Shown: one piece after another, positions 8,074-16,458 of the stretch | Position numbering within the stretch: position 1 is the first letter of the stretch | Layout: the number at the start of each line of letters is the position of its first letter | DNA from: Paraburkholderia madseniana | GTDB lineage: Bacteria > Pseudomonadota > Gammaproteobacteria > Burkholderiales > Burkholderiaceae | Assembly (NCBI RefSeq): GCF_009690905.1 | Contig: NZ_VOSW01000043.1 | Span: 20,345-84,344, forward strand | Reading direction: 5' to 3' | Length of the DNA stretch: 64,000 nucleotides | Notes under the pieces: generated by a model | Told to the model about the DNA's origin: nothing | Database searches by the model: none | The model's input: only the letters and a program-made list of their open reading frames with translations | Translations under genes and position numbers: made by a program

Positions 8074-9012
8074 ATGAAAGCGATTGAATTGCGTCAACTG
8101 CGCTACTTCTCGATTCTTGCGCGGGAACTCCATTTCGGCCGGGCGGCCGACCTCGCGTCGATAACGCAATCTGCGCTTAGCCAGCAGATTGCGAAACTGG
8201 AAGAACTGGTGGGCGCGCAATTACTGAACCGCGACCGGCGCGGCGTGACGCTGACCGCTTCGGGCGAGGCTCTGCGGAACAGCGCCGACGCCATCTTCGC
8301 TCAGGTTGAGCGCGCGTTGCGTGAAGCGCAAGATGCCGCAGGCAGTCGAGAATCCAGGCTCTCGATCGGTCTGGTCGAGTACGCGAATCTGCCGTTTATT
8401 CCGCCTGCGCTCATTCGTCTGCAGACACTATATCCGGACATAACGATAGAGCGCCACGAGATGAACACGGCGCAGCAGATCACCGCGCTGACCAAGAAAC
8501 ATATCGACATCGGCTTCGGCGTATTGGTCGACACTGCACCAGACAACGACGACGTACTGGTTCAGCCGCTGTTCGAAGCAGACTGGGTCTTGTTGATGCG
8601 CAGCGATCACCGGCTGGCAAACGTCGACTGTCTGAACCTTTGCGATCTTGCGCAGGAGCGATTGATCGGCTCGGCACGTGCGGTCAATGCGCCGCTTTAT
8701 GACTCGATGGTTGCTCAGTTCCAGCAAGCTGGCTTCACACCAAACTTCATCTATGAAACGACGCAGGTACAAGTTGGCGTCACGCTCATCGAACAAGGGC
8801 TCGGCGCAATGATCGGCACCACATACCTATTCTCGTCGCTTCCAAAAACTTTGCGCTACCGGCAGATCAACGGCCTCGAGCCCGTAACGGTCCAGATGCT
8901 GTCGCGCACAAACGAACGCAATTCACTGATACTTGACTTTCTCGATCTGGCGGCTGAAGAAGCGCGTTGCGCGCAAACCCGCGCTACTGCGCCTCGCGCC
9001 TCCAGTCGATAG
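8074..9012 (+). CDS. LysR family transcriptional regulator
   Basis: A 312-residue LysR-type regulator of normal length: N-terminal winged helix (residues 1-60, IELRQLRYFSILARELHFGRA and SALSQQIAKLEE, wing LLNRDRRGVTLT) and a periplasmic-binding-type effector domain (about 90-295). It resembles the BenM/CatM-like group in its LRQLRYF start. The ATG follows GAGAGCCAC. The gene is directly followed by a decayed tandem copy of itself, and then by a YcaC-type hydrolase, which could be its target. Effector unknown. Confidence 0.93.
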   Translation: MKAIELRQLRYFSILARELHFGRAADLASITQSALSQQIAKLEELVGAQLLNRDRRGVTLTASGEALRNSADAIFAQVERALREAQDAAGSRESRLSIGLVEYANLPFIPPALIRLQTLYPDITIERHEMNTAQQITALTKKHIDIGFGVLVDTAPDNDDVLVQPLFEADWVLLMRSDHRLANVDCLNLCDLAQERLIGSARAVNAPLYDSMVAQFQQAGFTPNFIYETTQVQVGVTLIEQGLGAMIGTTYLFSSLPKTLRYRQINGLEPVTVQMLSRTNERNSLILDFLDLAAEEARCAQTRATAPRASSR

Positions 9013-9023
9013 GCAGCATTTAG

Positions 9024-9800
9024 GTGCGCCTGCTCAACCGTGATCGGCGTGAAGTAACGTTGACTCTGCCAAGCGAGCACTACGCGACAGCGTCGATGCC
9101 ATCATCCGGCAGGTAGAGCAGGTGCTACGGATTATTCGGGAAGCGGCGGGCTATCAGAGTTTCAAGATCTCGGTTGGCCACATTGGAGATGCCGATCTGC
9201 CGTTCATCCCGCTCGTGTTGATTCGGTTTCGGGCGCTATATCTAGCCATCACGGTTGAGCGCCGCGAGATGAACACGGCGCAGCAAATCGCCGCGCTAAA
9301 AAAACTGCATCGATTGGGGTTATCTTTGCCAGCAGGCAGCGTGCTCAACGATGCGGAGATTCTAACGGAGCCTCTGCTCGAATCGAACTGTGCGCTGCTG
9401 ATGCGCAGCCACCACCGACTCGCGAACGTCGACTGCCTCAAACTTGTCGACCTTGTGCTGAGCGTCTGATCACCTCGGCGCGCGGGCAAATGCTCCTCTC
9501 TACCAATCGACCGTAGCGCATTTCTAAAGCACCGGCCTCAGGGCAAATTTCGTCTACGAAAACTTGCAGGCGCAAGCCGGAACTACGCTGATCGAACAGA
9601 GACCTGGAGTAGTGACCGGTGCGATCAACCCGTTCACGTCATTGCCGCAGACAATCAACTATAGGCTCATCAATGACATGGAGCCGATGTCGGTTCAAAT
9701 GGTTCTCGCGTTTGAAAGAGCGCGATTCGCTGATTTTCGATTTCGTTGAAGTGATTACCGAAGAAGCGTGTCGCTTGCGTGCTTTGAACCTCCAGCCGGG
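9024..9800 (+). pseudogene. Decayed tandem copy of the LysR gene
   Basis: Beginning 12 bases after the intact LysR stop, the sequence again encodes LLNRDRR-VTLT, then, in other frames, PFIPLVLIRFRALY, the nearly identical REMNTAQQIAAL, LLMRSHHRLANVDCLKL, GTTLIEQ, SLPQTINYR and ERDSLIFDFVEV-TEEA. These match residues 50 to about 300 of the upstream gene in order, but spread over at least three frames with internal stops. The first 49 residues, most of the DNA-binding domain, are absent. It is a partial duplication that has decayed through frameshifts and substitutions rather than a separate gene. Confidence 0.88.
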
Positions 9801-10111
9801 CGCACCTCGCGATAAGTACGCGGTTCGCTTCACGTGTCGGATCGATTAGCGCTAGTAATCGGCCTTGCAAGTATTTCGAATTGGCTAATACCGGTGATGT
9901 CATCCAAACTTCTCCTCAACGCACGAGCGGCTTGATGAATAGGTGGACCGCCGTCGAGATCATCCGCCGGCTTGCGTTCGTGTACCGTCTGTTCGTGCGT
10001 ATCGTGAGAATTCTGAAATGGATGTGACATCACGAGAACGCATGCGAGAGATTGCAACAAACCGCGCAATCGAAGTATTTCGCGCATTCCCAATCGACTG
10101 GAGTATTGAAG
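9801..10111. other. Intergenic region before YcaC-type hydrolase
   Basis: About 310 bases between the LysR relic and the hydrolase start. No gene signature is seen. The region should contain the hydrolase promoter; no clear -35/-10 pair or hairpin stands out. Confidence 0.45.
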
Positions 10112-10765
10112 ATGACCCAAGCACAAGCGAAGCCCGGAAAGACTCTTTTGTCCCCTAACGATCACACACTGATAATGATCGACCATCAGTCGCAGATGGC
10201 ATTCGCGACGAAGTCGATCGATGCGGTTCTTCTGCGCAACAATGTCGCATTGGTCGCGAAAGCGGCCCGCGAGTTTAGCGTGTCGACGATTCTGACTACT
10301 GTCGCAGAAAAGCTCTTCTCCGGTCCGATTTTCGAAGAAATCAGCTCGACATTTCCTGGTCAGACGGCGATCGATCGGACTAACATGAATATGTGGGAGG
10401 ACCCGCGCATCACAGCTCGCGTAAATGAAATCGGAAAATCACGCATCGTGATGGCGGGTCTCTGGACCAGCGTCTGTATCGTCGGGCCGGCGCTTTCAGC
10501 GCTTGATCAGGGGTTTGAAGTGTACGTGATCACTGATGCGTGCGGCGATGTTTCGGACGAAGCGCATCAACGTGCGCTAGATCGTCTCGTCCAACAGGGC
10601 GCACGCCCGATGACGTCGCTGCAGTATTTGCTCGAGTTGCAACGCGATTGGGCTCGGACCGAAACCTACAATGAAACAGTTAAAACCTCGGTTGCGCATG
10701 GCGGCGGTTACGGACTGGGTCTGATCTATGCGAAGACAATGTTCGGCGGTTCCGAGGGACACTGA
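10112..10765 (+). CDS. YcaC-type isochorismatase-fold cysteine hydrolase
   Basis: A 217-residue member of the isochorismatase-like hydrolase superfamily, closest in pattern to YcaC. The catalytic acid D24 is in LIMIDHQSQMAF and the nucleophile C122 in GLWTSVCIVGPAL, followed by the GFEVYVITDACGD and SDEAHQRALDRL segments typical of the group. The C-terminal 40 residues extend past the core, as in YcaC proteins. The start is the ATG after GGAGTATTGAAG; an upstream ATG would add 20 poorly conserved residues. YcaC homologues are of unknown physiological substrate. It sits between the LysR region and the XapX/amidohydrolase operon, separated from the latter by an AT-rich control region. Confidence 0.88.
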   Translation: MTQAQAKPGKTLLSPNDHTLIMIDHQSQMAFATKSIDAVLLRNNVALVAKAAREFSVSTILTTVAEKLFSGPIFEEISSTFPGQTAIDRTNMNMWEDPRITARVNEIGKSRIVMAGLWTSVCIVGPALSALDQGFEVYVITDACGDVSDEAHQRALDRLVQQGARPMTSLQYLLELQRDWARTETYNETVKTSVAHGGGYGLGLIYAKTMFGGSEGH

Positions 10766-11074
10766 ACAAGATTTGTCATACCCGCTCGGCCCTGGTCGTT
10801 TATCGCCGGGGTGGAGCCGGTGGCGATAATCGAAGTGCGGGTTTGCCGGTGACAGCGATCAGCAACACGGTGATTGTTTTATAGTTAGCATAACGATATG
10901 TATCGCATTATTAACGTCGCGCAATTAAATCAGTTGTCCGATTTTTTCTGTGAATAATCGTAGGTTGACGTGATCTTCAATTGGTGATGCAGCCAGTCGA
11001 TCTCGCTCCTTTGCGTAATTAAATCGAGCGACTGGCGCGCTTCAATTCGATATTTCGACGTCAGGGCAGGACCA
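10766..11074. promoter_or_regulatory. AT-rich control region with two inverted repeats
   Basis: This 309-base gap is clearly richer in A+T than its surroundings. It contains the small inverted repeat CGATA-TG-TATCG at 10894-10905 and a larger one, GCCAGTCG(AT)CTCG at 10992-11005 against CGAGCGACTGGC at 11025-11036, with a 19-base loop holding TAATTAAAT. The second repeat ends 38 bases before the XapX gene and could be an operator or an mRNA leader hairpin. The region most likely carries the promoter of the XapX operon. Confidence 0.5.
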
Positions 11075-11362
11075 ATGAAACTCTATCTGTTATCGCTGGG
11101 CGCCGGCATCCTGGTCGGCATTATCTATAGCCTGATCAATGTACGTTCGCCAGCACCTCCGCTTATCGCACTGCTGGGTCTGCTGGGCATGCTGATCGGC
11201 GAGCAGGCGATTCCTTCCGCGAGGCAGTTGTTGGGTTATTCGACGCCACCGGCGCTATCGCATCAGGCGAGCGGAACCGATCGTCTTTCCAGCACCCGGT
11301 CGGGTCATGCCGTGTTGCAGGCAGACCGGGGGCTTGATGGCAACGAGGAGGAACACTCATGA
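11075..11362 (+). CDS. XapX domain small membrane protein
   Basis: A 95-residue protein. Its first 55 residues are an XapX (DUF1427) domain: two hydrophobic segments around residues 3-20 and 28-45 with the family pattern GAGILVGIIYSLI-VRSPAPP and ALLGLLGMLIGEQ. The remaining 40 residues are polar. XapX proteins are inner-membrane proteins of unknown function often found beside YtcJ-like amidohydrolases, as here: its stop overlaps the next start (ATGA), so the two are translationally coupled. Confidence 0.9.
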   Translation: MKLYLLSLGAGILVGIIYSLINVRSPAPPLIALLGLLGMLIGEQAIPSARQLLGYSTPPALSHQASGTDRLSSTRSGHAVLQADRGLDGNEEEHS

Positions 11363-13251
11363 GCATTACCATTACTCAACCGGACCTGATCCTCTACAAC
11401 GGCCGGGTGACGACGCTGGATCGTTCGAACCCCACGGCAACGGCTGTTGCGATGAAGGATGGCAAGTTTGCTGCGGTGGGCAGCGACGTCGAGGTTCTGC
11501 CGCTCGCAGGGTCATCAACCCGGGTGATCGACCTGACGGGGCGCAGAGTACTGCCCGGACTGATCGACAACCACATTCACATCATTCGCGGCGGACTGAA
11601 CTTCAACATGGAGCTGCGTTGGGATGGCGTGCGCTCCCTTGCCACCGCGATGGACATGCTGCGCGAGCAGGTTGCCGTCACTCCGGCGCCGCAATGGGTG
11701 CGCGTGGTGGGTGGATTCACCGAGCATCAATTCGACGAGAAACGCTTGCCCACGATCGAAGAGCTGAATGCGGTTGCGCCCGATACACCCGTGTTCATTC
11801 TGCATTTGTACGATCGCGCGCTACTGAATGCGGCGGCTCTGCGCGTGGCGGGCTACACGAAGGACACACCGGAGCCCCCGGGAGGACAGATCGTGCGAGA
11901 CAGCGCCGGCAATCCGACCGGCCTGCTGCTCGCGCAGCCGAATGCATCGATCCTGTACGCGACGCTGGCAAAGGGTCCGAAGCTGCCGTTCGACTATCGG
12001 GTGAATTCGACACGCCACTTCATGCGCGAACTTAACCGGTTGGGCGTGACCGGTGCGATCGACGCGGGCGGCGGCTCCCAGAACTATCCGGACGATTACG
12101 AGGTGATCCAGAAACTGTCCGACGAGGGCCAACTGACGATCCGTCTCGCATACAACCTGTTCACGCAGAAGCCGAAGGCGGAGAAGGAAGACTTCCTGAA
12201 CTGGACGAAGACGTCGAAGTACAAGCAGGGTAACGATTACTTCCGCCACAACGGCGCAGGCGAGAATCTGGTGTTCTCGGCGGCGGACTTCGAGGACTTC
12301 CGTGTCGCACGTCCGGATATGCCCCCGCAGATGGAGGGAGAGCTGGAAGAAGTCGTGCGCGTACTGGCGGAGAACCGTTGGCCGTGGCGTATGCATGCGA
12401 CCTATGACGAAACGATAAGCCGCGCGCTCGACGTGTTCGAGAAGGTCAACAGGGACGTGCCGCTTGCCGGCATCAACTGGTTCTTCGATCACGCCGAGAC
12501 GATTTCCGAGAAATCGATGGACCGAGTCGCTGCGCTGGGTGGTGGCGTCGCGGTGCAGCACCGGATGGCGTACCAGGGAGAGTACTTTGTAGAGCGCTAC
12601 GGTGCGAAGGCCGCCGAGGCCACGCCGCCGGTTGCGAAGATGCTGGAGAAGGGAATCCGGACTTCGTCCGGTACGGACGCAACACGGGTCGCGTCGTACG
12701 ACCCTTGGGTATCGCTGTCGTGGCTGGTGACGGGCAAGACGGTGGGTGGTCTGCGGATGTATCCGCAGCGGAACTGCCTTGATCGCGAAACAGCCCTGCG
12801 CATGTGGACCGAAAATGTGACCTGGTTCTCGAACGAGGAGGGCAAGAAAGGCCGGATCGAGGCAGGTCAGTTTGCAGACCTGATCGTCCCGGACCGCGAC
12901 TTCTTTGCGTGCGCTGAGGGCGAGATTGCCGATACCACGTCGCTGCTGACCGTGGTGGGTGGCAAGGTGGTATACGGCACAGGCGAATTCGCGTCGTTCG
13001 ACGACAGCGCACCGCCGCCCGCGATGCCGGACTGGTCACCGGTGCGTCGCTTTGGTGGTTTCGCCGGGTGGAAGAACGCGAGCGGCAACGGCGAAGCGGC
13101 GCTGCAGCAGGTCGCAGCGGCGTCGTGTGGTTGTGCGACGGCATGCGGTGTGCACGGTCACGCGCATGCCCGCGCGTGGACGGCCAATGCGCCGACCTCG
13201 GACCTGCATGGCTTCTGGGGCGCGCTCGGCTGCTCCTGCTGGGCGGTCTGA
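11359..13251 (+). CDS. YtcJ-like amidohydrolase with Cys/His-rich tail
   Basis: A 630-residue amidohydrolase of the YtcJ (amidohydrolase_3) group. The N-terminal beta sandwich (residues 1-60, LILYNGRVTTLD) leads to the metal-binding H72-x-H74 in GLIDNHIHII; further barrel histidines are in WFFDHAETIS and the late aspartate in TSSGTDATRV, followed by WLVTGKTVGG. An unusual tail of about 45 residues contains SCGCATACGVHGHAHA and ends in GCSCWAV. Substrates of this group are hydrolysed amides or cyclic ureas and are mostly unknown. It is coupled to XapX by ATGA overlap and is followed two bases later by the DoxX gene, forming a tight operon. Confidence 0.9.
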   Translation: MSITITQPDLILYNGRVTTLDRSNPTATAVAMKDGKFAAVGSDVEVLPLAGSSTRVIDLTGRRVLPGLIDNHIHIIRGGLNFNMELRWDGVRSLATAMDMLREQVAVTPAPQWVRVVGGFTEHQFDEKRLPTIEELNAVAPDTPVFILHLYDRALLNAAALRVAGYTKDTPEPPGGQIVRDSAGNPTGLLLAQPNASILYATLAKGPKLPFDYRVNSTRHFMRELNRLGVTGAIDAGGGSQNYPDDYEVIQKLSDEGQLTIRLAYNLFTQKPKAEKEDFLNWTKTSKYKQGNDYFRHNGAGENLVFSAADFEDFRVARPDMPPQMEGELEEVVRVLAENRWPWRMHATYDETISRALDVFEKVNRDVPLAGINWFFDHAETISEKSMDRVAALGGGVAVQHRMAYQGEYFVERYGAKAAEATPPVAKMLEKGIRTSSGTDATRVASYDPWVSLSWLVTGKTVGGLRMYPQRNCLDRETALRMWTENVTWFSNEEGKKGRIEAGQFADLIVPDRDFFACAEGEIADTTSLLTVVGGKVVYGTGEFASFDDSAPPPAMPDWSPVRRFGGFAGWKNASGNGEAALQQVAAASCGCATACGVHGHAHARAWTANAPTSDLHGFWGALGCSCWAV

Positions 13252-13252
13252 C

Positions 13253-13696
13253 GTGAGGACAGGCGCGCTACAGGGAAATCCGTCGTGGGTGGCCGCGTTG
13301 CTGGCACGGTGGTGGGTGCTGCCGCTGGCGCGGCTCGCCCTCGTGTCTGCGTATCTGATCGGGGGTATCGACAAGCTCGCGCATTTCCATGACGCCATTC
13401 TGGAGCAGGAGCATTTCAGCCTGCATCCAGGGGCGCTGTGGGCGACGCTGGCGATTGTCGTCGAACTGGGCGGCTCCTTCTGCGTGGTTTTCAACCGGCT
13501 TGTCTGGCTGGGCGCAGGCGGACTGTCCGCACTGACCGCCGTTGCCATGCTGGTCGCCAACAATTTCTGGAGTCTCTCTGGCAATGCACGTTTCATCGCA
13601 TTGAACGGGTTTTTTGAGCACCTCGGGCTGATTGCCGCCTTTATTGCCGTGACGTATCTGGCCAGCGGCGCACACCGGTCCCGTGGCAAGACATAG
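13253..13696 (+). CDS. DoxX-family membrane protein
   Basis: A 147-residue integral membrane protein with four hydrophobic stretches. Family features are LARLALVSAYLIGGIDKLAHF in the first, VELGGSFCVVF in the second, and the late ANNFWSLSG and NGFFEHLGLI segments. DoxX proteins are linked to quinone-dependent oxidoreductases or thiosulfate metabolism but have no agreed general role. The GTG at 13253, two bases after the amidohydrolase stop, is preferred because an earlier in-frame start would place about 100 arginine-rich, out-of-frame residues of the amidohydrolase region before it. Confidence 0.85.
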   Translation: MRTGALQGNPSWVAALLARWWVLPLARLALVSAYLIGGIDKLAHFHDAILEQEHFSLHPGALWATLAIVVELGGSFCVVFNRLVWLGAGGLSALTAVAMLVANNFWSLSGNARFIALNGFFEHLGLIAAFIAVTYLASGAHRSRGKT

Positions 13697-13706
13697 CTGA
13701 ACCCAA

Positions 13707-13755
13707 AGAGGAACTTTCACCATCATGCATAACAGAGGAACTTTCAACATCATGC
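13707..13755 (+). repeat. Duplicated ribosome binding site and start codon
   Basis: A 22-base unit, AGAGGAACTTTCACCATCATGC, occurs at 13707-13728 and again, with one change, at 13734-13755 (27-base period). Each copy carries its own GAGGA ribosome site and ATG in the same frame, so the following gene has two near-identical start sites nine codons apart. Confidence 0.85.
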
Positions 13756-14672
13756 GTAAATTCCGTTCCCTCGCTGTAACCGCGCTGGTCGCGGGCACGC
13801 TCGCCGTGGCCTCGTCGCTGGCACTAGCCAGCCCCCCGGTGCTAGCCAGGCCCACGGCGACGCCGTCGTTGGCCGTAGGGCCGCAGTACGACACGACACA
13901 CGTCTACGTCGCGCCCGAGGACTTCGACAGGTTTACCGACAGCTTCGTCGCGACGTTTGGCGGCCATAAGTCGCAGCGGGGCGTCTTCCAGGTGACGCCG
14001 ACGTCGAGCCGGACGATGTCGCAGCTCGTGTTCACGCCGGTCGGCACGTTGTCAGTATTTGGCTTCAAGACGCCGGTTCCGTACCCGTTCGGCAGTGAGC
14101 GCACCGGCTATCTCGTGACCGACATGGATGCGGCGGTGAAGTCGGCGATGGCGCATGGCGCGGATGTATATGTGGACACGTTCCCGGATCCGATCGGGCG
14201 TGATGCGCTGATCTCGTGGCCGGGTGGTGTGCACATGCAGCTGTACTGGCACAAGCAGGCGCCGTACTACGATCCGCTGGAGACGGTGCCGGAAAATCGC
14301 GTGTATGTGTCGCCGGAGCGCGCGAAAGCGCTCATCCACGATTTCGTCGTGTTCTCGCACGGCAAGGTCGTGTCCGATGACCGCAACGCACCGGGCATCG
14401 AGATTGGCCGGCCGGCCGACACGTATCGTCGGGTCCGGATCGAATCAGGCTTCGGCAAGATCACCGTCCTCGTGACAGACGGCCATCTGCCTTACCCGTT
14501 CGGGTACGAGTTGACCGGCTACGAGGTGAAGGATCTCGCCAACACGCTGAAGAAAGCGCAGGCGGCCGGCGCGACCGTACTCGTGCAGCCGTTCACCTCG
14601 GGTGGCCGCGACGCCGCGCTCGTGCAGTTCCCGGGCGGTTACATCGCCGAGCTTCACGCGGTCGCGCACTGA
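13752..14672 (+). CDS. Exported two-domain VOC (glyoxalase/dioxygenase fold) protein
   Basis: Translation from 13752 gives 306 residues; from the duplicated upstream ATG at 13725 it is 315. The 13752 start is preferred because it begins directly with a signal peptide (MRKFRSLAVTALVAGTLAVA, cleavage near LALA-S or VLA-R). The mature part has two similar VOC modules: THVYVAPEDFDRFTDSFVATFGG to GGVHMQLYW, and NRVYVSPERAKALIHDFVVF to GGYIAELHAV, each with a GYLV/GYEVKD edge. VOC proteins are metal-dependent lyases, dioxygenases or binding proteins; periplasmic ones are uncommon. It is the last gene of the XapX/YtcJ/DoxX unit. Confidence 0.85.
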   Translation: MRKFRSLAVTALVAGTLAVASSLALASPPVLARPTATPSLAVGPQYDTTHVYVAPEDFDRFTDSFVATFGGHKSQRGVFQVTPTSSRTMSQLVFTPVGTLSVFGFKTPVPYPFGSERTGYLVTDMDAAVKSAMAHGADVYVDTFPDPIGRDALISWPGGVHMQLYWHKQAPYYDPLETVPENRVYVSPERAKALIHDFVVFSHGKVVSDDRNAPGIEIGRPADTYRRVRIESGFGKITVLVTDGHLPYPFGYELTGYEVKDLANTLKKAQAAGATVLVQPFTSGGRDAALVQFPGGYIAELHAVAH

Positions 14673-14696
14673 GCCAGGTCGGATGTACCGGCGGTC

Positions 14697-14733
14697 CCAG
14701 CCCGGGAAGAAGGCGGGGACGGGCTGGTTTCGT
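14697..14733 (+). terminator. Putative terminator after the VOC gene
   Basis: CCAGCCC (14697-14703) pairs with GGGCTGG (14721-14727), followed by TTTCGTTTG. The stem is 25 bases past the VOC stop. The T tract is interrupted, so it is weaker than the hairpin at 14850. Confidence 0.45.
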
Positions 14734-14849
14734 TTGATTGCCCGCCACGTCGCCGCCGGGAGGTCCCCGGGTCAGATGATTCCGGCGGCTGAGGCGCCGG
14801 AAACGGATTGCAGGCGACGGGTCCGATCTATTCCTGGGAATTCCTTGAG

Positions 14850-14882
14850 CCCTCGATGCAGCAATGCTTCGAGGGTTTTTGT
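14850..14882 (+). terminator. Strong rho-independent terminator
   Basis: CCCTCGA-T-GCA-GCAA-TGC-T-TCGAGGG at 14850-14875 forms a ten-pair interrupted stem with a tetraloop, followed by GTTTTTG with five Ts. It probably ends the XapX/YtcJ/DoxX/VOC transcript. The remaining bases to 15113 hold the promoter of the next gene and nothing else I can identify. Confidence 0.8.
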
Positions 14883-15113
14883 TCCGGCATATCTCGCAGG
14901 GGCGAACATGCGGAATTCAGTTGGTTGCATCGATCACCAAGGCCGACCGATGCAGGTGTCGCTGCAACGTATCTGGCCGTCGCTTTAACGCATGCCCGCG
15001 TTAACTGATATATGCACAATGGCAGCCACGATCAAGTGTCCGGCATGGACGACGTAAACGCGTACCGCCGTCGTGAGGGGGCGATACGTTCAACCTGAAT
15101 CGAGGACCCCGAC

Positions 15114-15842
15114 ATGAATGAGCCAATTCCTGCGCAGGTAGCGTTTGAAAGCCTGGCATCGACGATTCCAGACATCGACTTCACGGATTGCACCGCTACG
15201 GCGCTAGTCGTGGTCGACGTTCAGTACAGCGACGCCGCAGCCGACCGTGGCTGGGTCAAGGCATGCGAAGCGATAGAACCCGGTTCGATGCATTACTACC
15301 TCGAAAGGCTCGAGCGCACGACCATTCCTGCAATTCGCACGTTGCTCGATGCCTTTCGTCGAATGGGAAGACCGGTCATTCACCTTGCAATTGGGTCGGC
15401 GTATCGAGATATGCGTGATTGCCCGATACGGTTTCGCGAATGGTCGCGCATGCTGGAAAGGGCCAGTGGCATCGAGGACTTATGGTGGACGGAAAATCCG
15501 GACTATGCGTTCCGCGAGGAGGTCGCCCCTCTGGATGGAGAGACTGTGATTCGCAAGACCACGCAAGGTGCGTTTAACGGTAGTGAAATGCAGAATGTCC
15601 TGGATCGTATGGGGATCAAAAATCTGGTATTCACTGGGGTGGTGACGAGTTGCTGCGTCGAGACGACAGCACGGGATGCTGCAGACCGGGGTTTCGGCTG
15701 CGCGCTGGTTTCAGACGCTTGCGCCGATTGCGATCCGGTCATGCATGATGCTGCGCTGTCTAACTTCGGGCTTTACTTCGGCAAGATTGTGCCCACTGCG
15801 GATGACCTCGTCAGGACGTTGACCGAGAAGGGACGCATGTAG
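15114..15842 (+). CDS. Isochorismatase-family cysteine hydrolase (biuret/maleamate-type amidase candidate)
   Basis: A 242-residue cysteine hydrolase of the isochorismatase superfamily. The complete triad is visible: D35 in ALVVVDVQYSD, lysine in VIRKTTQGAFNG and cysteine in FTGVVTSCCVETTARDA, the last including the usual cis-peptide segment. The remaining match, FGCALVSDACADCDPVMHDAAL, is close to N-carbamoylsarcosine amidase, biuret hydrolase and maleamate amidase types. Ribosome site GAGGACCCCGAC precedes the ATG. It stands alone between the strong terminator at 14850 and a convergent membrane protein gene. Substrate unknown. Confidence 0.88.
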   Translation: MNEPIPAQVAFESLASTIPDIDFTDCTATALVVVDVQYSDAAADRGWVKACEAIEPGSMHYYLERLERTTIPAIRTLLDAFRRMGRPVIHLAIGSAYRDMRDCPIRFREWSRMLERASGIEDLWWTENPDYAFREEVAPLDGETVIRKTTQGAFNGSEMQNVLDRMGIKNLVFTGVVTSCCVETTARDAADRGFGCALVSDACADCDPVMHDAALSNFGLYFGKIVPTADDLVRTLTEKGRM

Positions 15843-16010
15843 CTGATAACCGTGTCCGCAAATGCGGCACCCGGGGCGAACAACTCGGCCACCATTCGGC
15901 GCCAAGCGCGTTGCCGGCTCGTGCAACTAGCGCGTACGGCAGAACCGACAGTAGCCGCAGCAAACCGAGCAGCAGCCGATAACCGAGACTTTTCATGCTT
16001 ACACCTGTTG

Positions 16011-16352
16011 TCAGTGGATACATTGATGACCACGCAGTTCGAGGTGCAACTGGACCAGCCACGCAAACGGGCAGTCATCGGCAATCGATGCTACGAGATC
16101 GTGCTTCCCGATCAGTTGAACCTTATGCGCGAGCCTCGCTGCGTCGAACGCTTGCCGCGCACGCCAGCGCAGCGCCAGCATGATCACGGCGCCGAGCAGA
16201 AAAATGCTGCCCTGGTAAGGCAATGTAGGCGTGCCGTCGTCGAGCAGGCCGAGCAGCGATGCGAGACTGACGCACGGGACGATCGCGATAACTGTCGAAA
16301 CCGAAAAGAGCACGAGGTTGGCGCGCAGTGCGGTCGCAGTACTGGCTTTCAT
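16011..16352 (-). CDS. Small hypothetical membrane protein
   Basis: A 113-residue protein with two hydrophobic stretches (about residues 11-34 and 46-62: LVLFSVSTVIAIVPCVSLASLL and IFLLGAVIMLAL) followed by a charged C-terminal half. The ATG at 16352 has GGGAG seven bases upstream; a GTG six bases earlier would be too close to that site. It lies 106 bases downstream of the MlaA-type gene on the same strand and may be cotranscribed. No family recognised. Confidence 0.55.
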   Translation of the reverse strand: MKASTATALRANLVLFSVSTVIAIVPCVSLASLLGLLDDGTPTLPYQGSIFLLGAVIMLALRWRARQAFDAARLAHKVQLIGKHDLVASIADDCPFAWLVQLHLELRGHQCIH

Positions 16353-16458
16353 GGACACGCTCCCACAGTCGGATGAACTCGGCCTTCATACTGGACGCGC
16401 ATGGCTTACCAGACACTTAACGGTGAGCTGCGCAGACTGTCATGCTTCGGCCATGCCG

